A DNA stretch of 64,000 bases from Eutreptiella sp. 'Long Island Sound 2002' (Eukaryota; Euglenozoa; Euglenophyceae; Eutreptiales; Eutreptiaceae): positions 30,029,759-30,093,758 of the forward strand of contig OZ038388.1 in NCBI GenBank assembly GCA_964036045.1, written 5' to 3'. Position 1 is the stretch's first letter. Each line of letters begins with the position of its first letter. This document shows positions 51,065 through 60,336 of this stretch, in pieces. The notes beneath the pieces were generated by a model. That model saw only the letters and a list, made by a program, of their open reading frames with translations. It made no database searches and had not been told where the DNA came from. The translations under genes were made by a program, and so were the position numbers.

Positions 51065-51375
51065 TGGCCAAATTGTGTGCTATGGTGGAGGCACAACTCC
51101 ACTAAAACCAAACGCCACATATGCCTTGTGTATGTTGTGCTGCGGCTCAGAGCGCACCCTCTTCCACATCGAAAATGATCATTCCACATCGCAGGAGGTG
51201 TGAGGCATGGCCAACGTGCGCCTTGCACACTTGTACAACAGAGGTAGCCACTCACGCATGCCCTCCCACCAGCCCAATATGTCAAACTACTGTGTGCTAG
51301 GCTGCACACTATCAAGATACAACTGCCACTCCCCACTTTGTTCAATTTTGGTGCACAGATCTGTCGGGAAGACAT
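51065..51375 (-). pseudogene. hAT transposase C-terminal remnant with two stops
   Basis: The minus frame reads DLCTKIEQSGEWQLYLDS, stop, FDILGWWEGMREWLPLLYKC, ARRTLAMPHTSCDVE, stop, SFSMWKRVRSEPQHNIHKAY. This is the hAT dimerisation pattern: WW, P-L-A, L-x-P-x-S-x-xER-FS, ending in helical residues. The Arg of ERxFS has become TGA. Confidence 0.65.
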
Positions 51376-51379
51376 GAGG

Positions 51380-52080
51380 ATACAAAGCAACCTGCAGCTG
51401 TTTTTTCATGTAGCAAATTGTCGGTTTTCACCCTTAATTTCCTTGTATCAAACACACAGTTCACACAGTTCGTAGGGTGGAGAAAAGAGTGAGCATTCAG
51501 TTGTGGATGCGGTGCATATGTGGGTTTGGCCTCCTTTGTATTGCACAGATAACTGCACAACCAACCAAGTTGTTTCCCTTCTTCTATTGTTAAATGTAGG
51601 TCACCAAGGTCACCAAGTGTAAAAAGCTGCCAAACCGCCGGTCACTGGAAGTCACCGAAATCGTGGTGACTCAGGAGGCCTGAGCCAGTTATGGAACAAC
51701 AAACTGCGTCACATTAGTCACACTACTCACACTACGTGACACTACCATACACCACACGTCACAATACGGGGGCGACTCTGCACAGCGCGGGCACAGTGTG
51801 CGCACAGCACCCAATTGCACTTGTAAGCAAGCTTTCTTGTGACCACCCTGAAAAACCACCCACGATCGGGGGAGCTACGTCCACAGGGCAAGAACAGCAG
51901 ATTTAGACTGCAATCTGGCAAATCTGGGAAATATAGTTTGTTTTAACTCATTATCTGAGTTTTTGAACTGAGTAAGAACCTGAATAGTCCTGCGTATGGG
52001 AACACAATAGTTACCGTGTCACCTTGGCCATCAGGGAAAATAGGTCCAAAGTGGCCTACTTTTCGCACAGCGCTGACACA
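51380..52080. other. Transposon debris
   Basis: 51785-51925 on the minus strand (LLFLPCGRSSPDRGWFFRVV) aligns with 55330-55450 (LLFVPYACVLPQKWVDFKVV), part of the Harbinger-like fragment there. A short decamer patch lies at 51705-51770. Nothing else recognised. Confidence 0.4.
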
Positions 52081-52084
52081 GCAC

Positions 52085-52505
52085 GGTGCGCCCCCTCCGT
52101 TACACTACATCACACTACACCACACTAGGTCACACTACATTACACTACGCCACGCTGCCACACGACGTCACACTACGTCGCACTACGTCACACTACGTCG
52201 CACTACGTCACACTACGTCGCACTATGTCACAGGACGTCAGACTACGTCACACTACGTCACACGAAGTCACACTACATTGCACTACATCGCGCTATGTCC
52301 CACTACGTCGCACACCAAAACAGACTACGTCACACTACCATACACCATGTCACACTACGTCACAGTACGTCAGACTGCGTCAGACTACGTCACACTACGC
52401 CACCCCAGGTCACACAACATCACTTTACGCCACACTAGGTTACACTACATCAGACTATGTCACACTACCATACGACGTAGTGAGACTACGTCCCACTACG
52501 TCAGG
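52085..52505 (+). repeat. CACTACGTCA decamer array, segment 4
   Basis: About 42 units; the most regular block is 52165-52265 (CACTACGTCR). Separated from segment 3 by the LINE and hAT debris. Confidence 0.88.
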
Positions 52506-53443
52506 AGAAGACCCGATGGCGGTTGGAGGGTCCTGGACGGCGGTTGAAGGGTAGCCGACGGCGGTTGGAAGAAAGGCAGGGCGGTCTTTACAGGCGCTCC
52601 TACACGAAAGAAACAAAAGAAAGACGCCATGTCCTCAGAGACCACCTGGGTCGTCGTCTGCCGGCTTATATTTCGGTTCGTTCAGTAGATGAAGATGGAA
52701 TCGTTACCGCAGGCATTCCTGTCCATTGCGCAGAATTCAAGCCCAAGATGCAGCCACAGCAAGAATCATGGGGGCAGGGCAGAGGGGAGACATGGCATGC
52801 AACCCCCTTCTGCACCAGGCCCCTGCAAATACAGCGGACGAGTGTGCTGCTCTTTGGAGTCCAGGGTGGGAGGGGGAATGCAGGGTACAGCTGTTTGAAA
52901 AACGGGACCCAGGAAGGTACCGTATGCAGTCCGTCGTTGAAAGCCCAGTAAAGCGACCGTGAAGAAAGCGTAGATCAGCCGTATTGCATGGCACTCTTGC
53001 GAACGCAATGCGAGCTGCATGACGCAACAGGCGTTGCATGGCGCGAAGACCCGCAGCCCCTGGGCCTACAACTCAGCAAATTGCTTGGCTTCCTCCGATA
53101 AGCGGTGAGTGATTGGACAAAAGCCCTCGGGTTGCACTGCACCCCCTCATGGAAGCCCCGTTCCTGTACTCTCCGCATCCCATCCTGTCAGCCCAAGAAC
53201 TTGTGCCAGAGAACACAAGGTGCATGTATGGGGGAGGTCATGGGAGCGACGGTTCTGCTTAGGCCCAGGGGGCTGAGGGGGATGCAGGTGGAGGGCTGAG
53301 GGCACATGGACAAATCGACAAAAATCGAAGAAAAAGGCATATGACTGCGGGTGGGTTGGGGGAGGTTGGCGGAAAATGGGGGAAATTGCAGGGAACTGTA
53401 AGGCCCACAGGGTGACAAAACCCACAGGGTGAATGTGAGGAAT
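52506..53443. other. No gene recognised
   Basis: Starts with three GGCGGTTG-type repeats (52515-52570). A plus frame (52523-52951) and minus frames (52737-53039) have no domain. This is the 3' flank of the elongase gene. Confidence 0.4.
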
Positions 53444-54286
53444 TTACTGTGCCTTCTTCTTCCCCTTGCTCCCGTAGCTCTGTACGAAGAACTGGGCAAA
53501 GAGCACGAGCATTGAGCTCTGATAGGCAATCATGACCACCTTCGTCCAATCCGGATAGCCGCACTCAGGCCCCCTTGCGAACATCAAGCACGCCTGCACA
53601 AAGACGGTCATGAACTGCACCAGCTGCATCGTGGTGAGGTGCTTGCGCCACCACGTGTTGATCTTGAGCACGGAGGCGAAATAGTGCGAGTACATGAAGA
53701 CGTGGATGAGCCCGTTGGCAAACGCAGCAAGGTAACAGTCGCCGTTGATGTCGTACCGCAAGAAGATTGCGGACACGACTGTAATGGATATGTGGTGATA
53801 CACGTGCAGGAAGGAGACCTGCCGCCATGACGCCTTCAAGATGAAGATCCACGTATCGAGATACTCCCAATACTTTTGCGCGTAGTACACCCAAATGAAG
53901 TGCGCCAGCCATCGGCCTTGCGCTGTGACAAGATCCATCTTGTTGCACGCGAAGGTGCCGGGGTCGCCCGTCGCTTTGACATACAGAATACCAACCGCCA
54001 CATACCCTGCGAGCAGCATGCAGACTGCGTTGTAGACGAGCATTAAGGCCTTCATCATCCCCTCCGCCTTGAACCCTGAGCCACGTGCTTTGATGAGAAT
54101 CGTGAGCACAGCGCAAATGACTAAGTAGGCGACATTGGCAGCGCCAACAGCGATTGTGTTGTGAGGGTCGAGGAAGGCGAGCCATGCCGGCAGGCCCTCG
54201 AGGCCATAACGCGGCTGCGTGCCGTTGGCGAGGCGCAGCAGATATGCTGAGTGGCTGGTCTCGAAGGACGTGGAAACACGGTCCAT
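53444..54286 (-). CDS. ELO-family polyunsaturated fatty-acid elongase (280 aa)
   Basis: ELO proteins are ER-membrane 3-ketoacyl-CoA synthases that condense malonyl-CoA with acyl-CoA, the first step of two-carbon elongation. From the ATG at 54286: KYWEYLDT at residues 138-145, the QVSFLHVYHH histidine box at 156-165 (HVYHH 161-165), NGLIHVFMYS at 191-200 and TTMQLVQF at 218-225. The whole is spread over about seven hydrophobic segments; the C-terminus KKAQ is a dilysine ER-retrieval signal. QVxFLHVYHH is the form seen in PUFA (delta-5/delta-6 type) elongases rather than saturated/monounsaturated ones. Length matches the family. A strong acceptor (TTGTTTTTTTTCGCAACAG, exon from 54303) lies in frame upstream, so a short 5' exon may supply another start. 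The ORF is undamaged. Confidence 0.93.
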   Translation of the reverse strand: MDRVSTSFETSHSAYLLRLANGTQPRYGLEGLPAWLAFLDPHNTIAVGAANVAYLVICAVLTILIKARGSGFKAEGMMKALMLVYNAVCMLLAGYVAVGILYVKATGDPGTFACNKMDLVTAQGRWLAHFIWVYYAQKYWEYLDTWIFILKASWRQVSFLHVYHHISITVVSAIFLRYDINGDCYLAAFANGLIHVFMYSHYFASVLKINTWWRKHLTTMQLVQFMTVFVQACLMFARGPECGYPDWTKVVMIAYQSSMLVLFAQFFVQSYGSKGKKKAQ

Positions 54287-55119
54287 GAGGGATGCCGTTA
54301 CGTCTGTTGCGAAAAAAAACAAGGCCAGTCGGTAATGCGTTTGTGAAATGCATAAGCAATTTACGCTGATGCAAAACCTGACTTGGAAGTACAGAAAATT
54401 CAGAACCAACCAAACACTTCATTTCGCTTCATCTTGGCACCCGGCACCCATGTCAAGGTGTGCTTTTGAGGAGTCCTCGGTAATGCAAGCCCGCCTCCCC
54501 CCTCCCGCCACAAACAAACAAAATCGGGATCTACTGACATTTCAGACATGGCAGACATGGTAGACTGAATTCTTTTGTTGCATGTTGGAGGAATGAGATG
54601 GTTCGGATTTGGGCGGTTTATCTGATGGAGACGTGGACATGACTGATAAGATTGAGGCTGCAGATGGAGGTCTTGATGATGATGACACACTGGAGCTACT
54701 TAAATGTGTTAAGGACTGTGCTGATGATGACACTTCCGGTCATGACATGGCTGCTGCCGTTGGTCCTGGCCGCCCGACGCAACACAAACAGATTCGGTAG
54801 TGTACAACAGTGTCGTAGACAAATATTTACTCGCACCACTCGCAAACACTTGTCCATGATGTGGCTGTTGACATTCAGCCTGGTGCTGCTGGGTTGCTCC
54901 CCAACAGTCGGGACTGAGAGGATAGATGATAGATGCTGAAGCTCAGGTTGGTGGTGGTGCTGCTGTTGATATTCGACCTCCTGCTACTGAAGTTCATACT
55001 CCTGTTGCTGATGCTACAAAGGTTCAACCTACTGGTGATGAATATGGCGTTCCAAAAAAAGTAGGGCAGGTAATTTTGGTGCACTTATGCTAAAATGAAC
55101 AAAGGTTTGACAGTTTGTG
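54287..55119. other. Upstream region of the elongase
   Basis: A 5' intron probably begins at 54304. The plus strand at 54600-54800 holds a GATGATGATGAC-type acidic simple stretch, and 54950-55030 a CTGCTGTTGATA-like one. No further gene supported. Confidence 0.4.
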
Positions 55120-55557
55120 TTAAGGAGCATCAGACCACTGTGACACCCTCATATGTGTGCATGTCGATACAATCTGTACGATCACGATCAGATAATTGAG
55201 ACTTTTGCCCTCTGCAGTGTGTCGCAGTAGCAGGCCACTGTGCTGCATGGCGGCAATAACCACCTGGCATTCCCCAAGGAGGCCCTCTGCAGCTTGGGAA
55301 AGCACTGAGCCATGGGGGTGTTTCTGCACAGTGCGCGCAGCGCCAAATAGTAATTCAACTTTCCCATGACCACCTTGAAATCCACCCACTTCTGGGGAAG
55401 CACACATGCATATGGTACAAACAGCAAAAATCCACATGGGATCCCGGCCAAATTTGTGACGCACAACCCTCCAAGACCAAAGGCCGGCAAACAAATGTTC
55501 TACGGGCATTTGGTGAGGCCTAGTATGCACGTAGCAAAACCTAGTAAAATGTAGCAA
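55120..55557 (-). pseudogene. Harbinger-like transposase C-terminal fragment
   Basis: The minus strand begins HTRPHQMPVEHLFAGLWSWR, VVRHKFGRDPMWI, keeping the third catalytic Glu (VEHLF) and the following Trp pattern. The reading then continues best in the neighbouring frame (FLLFVPYACVLPQKWVDFKV, VMGKLNYYLALRALC), indicating a frameshift near 55450. Related to 51785-51925. Confidence 0.5.
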
Positions 55558-55847
55558 AACCTAGTAAATTTTTTTTTCAAAAAATCTTTTACTAGGCAAA
55601 GAAATCAAAAATTTAAAAAATTTTCCTCACTAGGTTACTAGGTAGTGACAAATTTGGACTTGAATTTGAACAAAAAACACCAAGTTTATGGGGGGGGGTC
55701 AACGGTAGGTGGTATTTGTGTTTAAGGGCATGGTGCCCCCTGGTCTATTCCAGGCCACTTGTGTAAGTGGCGCCCCACCCAGGCCAAACCGTGTATTGCA
55801 AGGTCAGCAGAAATAAAATGAGGCTCAAGAAAAGAAGGAGCTTTTAT

Positions 55848-55880
<33 letters not shown>
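55848..55880. repeat. (AT)n microsatellite, left of element copy 2
   Basis: AT dinucleotides up to the first base of the element at 55881. Confidence 0.9.
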
Positions 55881-55884
<4 letters not shown>

Positions 55885-56755
55885 AAGGGACGGTGCCGAT
55901 TATGCCAACACGGAGCGTTTTCAGGGGTCGGTGCCATTGTTGCCTGATTTGTGCTCACTGAGTGTCCCGTAGGTAGGGGTATGTGGGGTATATTCGGAAA
56001 GCCCTTGAAAAGGGCTTTTCGGAGATGTATGGGTTAGGGGGGGTCCGGAACCATATTTTTTCAAAAAATGGCCGTTACCGTTGACAGGTTGGGTTTTTTT
56101 TGCCTGTTCTAGTCCGGTTTCAGACAGACTGCACCGCACCCCTACCCCCATTACTCCAACATATGGGCATATGAGGGTCACGTCAGTCAGGTGGATCTGT
56201 TGCATTTGATGTGTAGAAGACATGTGCAACATGGGTCCCCTCAAGACCCCAATATGTTGAAGATTTTGACCAATAACTACCTTTGACACCCGGGTGATGC
56301 CTGGTGCAACTTGCAGCATCAAGCTCACCAGAGTGCAAGAAATCAAAGATGGCAGAATTTCTCAAAGAGGCTGTCAAGTTGGGACATGAGACCACAATAT
56401 TTGGATTCAGCACGTCAAAATGCATCCATTTACCTCCTTCCACTCTGCTCCAACTCCACAATATGTCGGAGCACCCAGGGGAAGACCTGTGAGTTGGTGT
56501 CCTGCACGCATGAGCGGAGCAGCCTGAGGCCTGAAAACCCTGAAACGCCGAAAAGGTCGGCCTCGGTACTCAAAAATATGGTCACCTATCCCCCCCCAAC
56601 CCATACATTTCTGAAACGGCCTTTTCTCACAGATTTCGAAAAGCATACACATACCCCCCCCTACGGAATGAAATTTTGGTGCTTTGGACAAAAAATTGAG
56701 AAAACCCTGAAAAAACACGAATTTGCTCCGCGTTGGCATGTTCTGAATGTCCCTT

Positions 56756-56759
<4 letters not shown>
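55881..56759. mobile_element. 879-bp inverted-repeat element in (AT)n, copy 2
   Basis: The left end CTCTAAGGGACG then ATGCCAACACGGAGCG; the complement of the right end CTCTAAGGGACAT then ATGCCAACGCGGAGCA. It shares left and right modules with 41691-42564, but the middle 400 bp differ. Flanked on both sides by (AT)n. Confidence 0.8.

Positions 56760-56788
<29 letters not shown>
56760..56788. repeat. (AT)n microsatellite, right of element copy 2
   Basis: AT dinucleotides begin directly after the element. Confidence 0.9.
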
Positions 56789-56790
<2 letters not shown>

Positions 56791-56807
56791 GTGCACACAT
56801 GTGTGCT

Positions 56808-57300
56808 TTATATGAAATCGCAAAACACACGCTTGTAGATGAGGTCCGCCTTCTTATCTTTGTATGTGGGTTGTGCAGAGGGAGGGTTGTGCTTGCACAT
56901 GTTGCGAAGCACGCCCGTGGTCTTTGTATCCAACTCTTTGATTAGATTTTTGTCATACTCCAATTTCCCAAGGGCATCTTTGGGGTAATGCTTTGGAACA
57001 AAAAATTCTTGACCACGGATCACCACCTTTGGACGGACCTCATCTACAGAAGGCGGCTTGTCAACCACAAGCCGGTCACCCAAGGCGAATGCCAACACAA
57101 TGCATGCCAGTGTGGCAGTAAATTGCACTCTCCAATTGCGCAATGCCACACATATCTCCGAGGGACAGAAACCGGAAGCATGCAGGGCACAATGATAAAC
57201 TCCACATTCAGAGCACGTGATGTGGGTTGTGTCGTCGCAAAAAAAGCATGATGAACGGGTGGGTGAACAATAGGGCGTGGCATACATCCGTGCCAAGGCC
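56808..57300 (-). pseudogene. Zinc-finger plus SAP-like C-terminal part of the C48-protease gene
   Basis: The frame reads SSCFFCDDTTHITCSECGVY, HCALHASGFC: paired CxxC/CxxC and His residues as in zinc modules at the end of some transposases. VVIRGQEFFVPKHYPKDALG and LRNMCKHNPPSAQPTYKDKK, ADLIYKRVFCDF follow to the stop at 56808. The last segment fits a SAP-like helix-turn-helix and matches the pseudogene at 18524-19077. It is out of frame with the protease ORF it overlaps (57208-57612), so a shift or short intron lies near 57250-57300. Confidence 0.55.
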
Positions 57301-58066
57301 CAACTCAATAGGGGGGGCATGCGGAGAATCGCGATAGTGCAAAGCTGCCTGTGCAATCTCATGCAACAACCACAATCTGTCTTGTGGAAGTTGGATGCTA
57401 CCGTTGACAACACGCCTAGACAAAAGGCAATGTAGCATCAGAAGGCAGGCAGGATGGCAGCTCACACTGTCTTCCTGATGTAGGAAGGTGGAGTAGAGGG
57501 GGGCTATAGCAAAAGCTACACTGCCAAACTCACCCAAAAACTTGTCCCACCTCTTCTGCGGCCTTGCCTCAATGCCTTCTTGGCATTGAGCAATGGCAAT
57601 GAGGTTTGGCAATGAGGTTCACTATTGCCAACTCCTCGGTGTTTGCACCCACTATGTGCGGCTTGTTACACAGCGGATCGAACACGAGGCACAAGTGAGT
57701 GCGTGTTGGGGAAACCAACAACAAGCGCAGCACCCAATGTTGATTGCGCAAATTATATATCTGCGCCGCAAGCAAGGGAGGCGCATAGATCATATCAATG
57801 GACGCTGCTTTCAAAGTACGCAGGGCCCATGACTCAGCCAACACCAACCTACGACCCAACGGCAAAGATGACCCATTCCACAATGAGTCACGCACAACCC
57901 ACACCACACCCATAACATCCCAGTCCGCACTCAAAGCCGTCCGAGCGAGCCACCAGTAATACACAACAATCTCGGCAGTATCTGTGACGTAAGATGTTGA
58001 GTAAACATCCCTCGAATGGCGTGCCTCCAGCTTATATTGTTGAGACCCAGAACTTGGAATGATCAC
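57208..58066 (-). pseudogene. C48/Ulp1-like cysteine protease, split by a 13-bp duplication
   Basis: The N half (58066-57569) has WLARTALSADWDVMGVVWVV, IDMIYAPPLLAAQIYNLRNQ and HWVLRLLLVSPTRTHLCLVF, then DPL. HW and D fit the Ulp1 catalytic His and Asp. The C half (57612-57208) has YSTFLHQEDSVSCHPACLLM, LHCLL, matching the Gln and Cys end of the family. Between them TGGCAATGAGGTT occurs twice in tandem (57594-57606, 57607-57619), shifting the frame by one. C48-type proteases deSUMOylate in host cells but are also common passengers in DNA transposons. Two candidate Cys (SC and AC) remain. Confidence 0.6.
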
Positions 58067-58575
58067 ATGTCAAGTGGTCGTTCCCATTCGTCACGGAGCA
58101 ATGACTCAACATGTTGCAATTGGGCAGTAGGGCTGCATGGGCCATTAGTCAGGGCGTAGCACACTGCGGCCAAGACGTCATCTCCACAAACAAGCCTCGG
58201 AATAACCATTCCGGTCTGTGACGGCGGGGTGATACTAGAGCATGGGGGTGGGGGGACAGTCTCCGTCGGAGCATTGGGATGGTCATCCAATCCCTCCATG
58301 GCTAGAGGCGGGCTGGTAGGAGACGCATTTGCGGACGTAATCGCAGGGAGGCTGCTGTCACCACCCGGGTGTGGGGAGGGGGGGGTGAAAGCACACGGGG
58401 AGGAGGGGGTAGTTTCGGCATGGGATTGCGTGGGATGCAAGATCTTCCCAACCTCAACCTCCTCCTCCCACTTTTGCAAGACCCAGCGCGACTCATCTCT
58501 GTCTTTAAACTTGCAAGCAACGCACTCCTCACCTTCCAAACACCACATGCACCCCTCGCAATAGACGCACCATAA
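58063..58575 (-). pseudogene. Cys-cluster and Pro-rich linker of the C48 gene
   Basis: The frame upstream of the protease starts LWCVYCEGCMWC, EGEECVACKFKDRDESRWVL, six Cys in CxxC spacing, then a Pro/Ser linker and VCGDDVLAAVCYALTNGPCS, before the stop at 58063. The next frame starts within four bases, so either a frameshift or a tiny intron separates them. Confidence 0.5.
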
Positions 58576-58595
58576 GAAAACTTATCGCCGATAAC

Positions 58596-59400
58596 TTAAC
58601 TCCGATCGCACTGCCCACAAGTGAAGGGAGGGCGGTACAGATGCATGGATTGCCACCACTTGCTTCCACGGTCCAATTCCCGCTTCACAAGGGGTGCAAG
58701 GGCCAGGGACTCACCGTCACAGCTACCATCCGATGAGGAATTAGAATCTGAATCAGACTTGGAGTCTGACAATTCTTGGCTCCTCTTGGCGGCTTTCTTT
58801 TTTTTGGGGCCTCCTTGTGAATTCAGAGCACGCACATGAGGTGCTTCAACGCAGGTTACAACGGTGCGTCTCACACGACCAAACTTAAAAAGACGGGAAC
58901 CAACAAACTTCCAAGAGTAGCGCAAAGGCACCTTGAAGCCGGGTTCCTTCACAAGAAGCCACAACAAACAGCCCTCACAAACACCTAATGTGCAATACGT
59001 GGCACATGTGCAAGCCTCAGCTGTGACACGGTGAACCCTCAAGAAAGCGACAAATTGGTGCCATGTGACACGACCTCCGTCAGATATGGTGGCCAAGGTT
59101 TTCTTCCACTGGGCCACTTGCATGCCATCAATGGGGTACTCACGGACAGGCTTGCCGTAAGCACCCCGCTTTCGTGATGCAACACCTTGATGGAAGCAGA
59201 TTGCATCACCATCATCCACAAAGCTTGCATCATGAAACATGCATTGGGCCTCTTGCCACAACCAGGGAGCAGGCCACATAGCTCTACCCCCTAGTCGTTC
59301 GCGGCCTTTGGTCCATTGTTCACCCATTCGAGGCAAACCTCTTGCAGAAACTGACGCAGCCCGTGCAACTTGTGCCGACTAAGAAATTTATTGTGATGTG
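58596..59400 (-). pseudogene. N-terminal part of the C48 gene, Cys-rich
   Basis: The frame has ARDGDA-type acidic residues after ECMFHDASF-like sequence: WLWQEAQCMFHDASFVDDGD, AICFHQGVAS, YPIDGMQVAQWKKTLATISD, then EACTCATYCTLGVCEGCLLW. Basic, Ser/Asp-rich and FTCGQC segments follow up to a stop at 58596. A preceding frame (RHKLHGLRQFLQEVCLEWVN, about 59310-59385) is likely the same protein shifted by one. The upstream start is unknown. Confidence 0.5.
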
Positions 59401-60330
59401 TTACCGGGTGGCGGGTGGTGCGGCCTGACACTCGGACCCAAAATTTGTCTCGCGGGAAAAATTGCCACCCATACCCCACACCAGGGGGTATGTTACGGGG
59501 GGTGGCCAAAACAAAGTTGGGGCCACCCCCCACTAGCATTCGAGCACACGGGGATGCTCAACTGTGCTTCTAAACGTACATACATACAACACTTACATGC
59601 CCAGAACCAAAATAGCGGTCTTGGGCGAAACCTCAACCCACAATATGTGCACCAAAACTGCATGTAGTGCCCCCTTCGATTTCCTTATCTGGATCCCCTC
59701 CATATACATTGATGTCCGTGGGCGCGCCTGGGGGAGGGGGAATCTTGGGGGCAAACACAGTTGAAAAAAATAGAAACGAATCGAAAGGTGCAAATACCTG
59801 GGAGGTGTCATGACAAAAACATAGCTGGGCACCCCATGTGCATAAGCAAAACGTAACATACAGCATACAATGCAGGGAAGAGAGCCGAGCCGGAGGCGTG
59901 AAATAACCCCCAGAAAGTCCAATGAGTGTGGTAGCCCATAATAGGGGGGCATGCATTTTGATTGTCGGTCCCCCGCATGCATTGCACCTTAGCCTGTGCG
60001 TGTGACTCTTTACCCATGAATGATGAGTAAGCTCCTTCACCAGATCAAGGGTAGAGTGTCACAAACAACCAAGCAATAAAAGTACACTGCATGCGTATTC
60101 TAAGGGTGTCATCCATGCCCACGGGACTCAGTGTCGCCGATTTCTTCATGCCTGCCTTAGTGCCTTCCGCAGAGCTTTGCTTTGAGGACACCGTTGCAAA
60201 CACGAAGGGCAAAAGGAAAAAGGGGGGGGGGCGAAAAAAGGGCAAACTTGCTACGTCACCCTGCATTCTCGGGGGTCCCCAACGCCTAGCGCGGGGAGCA
60301 AAATCAAAAAAGGATTGTGAGTCCCCTTAG
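59401..60330. other. Flank between the C48 gene and the satellite
   Basis: A minus frame at 59633-60040 (THRLRCNACGGPTIKMHAPL) contains a CxxC and could be a further upstream exon, but no domain is recognisable. G/C runs at 60224-60231. No other feature. Confidence 0.35.
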
Positions 60331-60336
60331 AGCGGG

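Noticed and set aside
53565-54422. 285-codon frame overlapping the elongase
   Set aside because: It is the shadow in another frame of the same strand; all family motifs are in the elongase frame.
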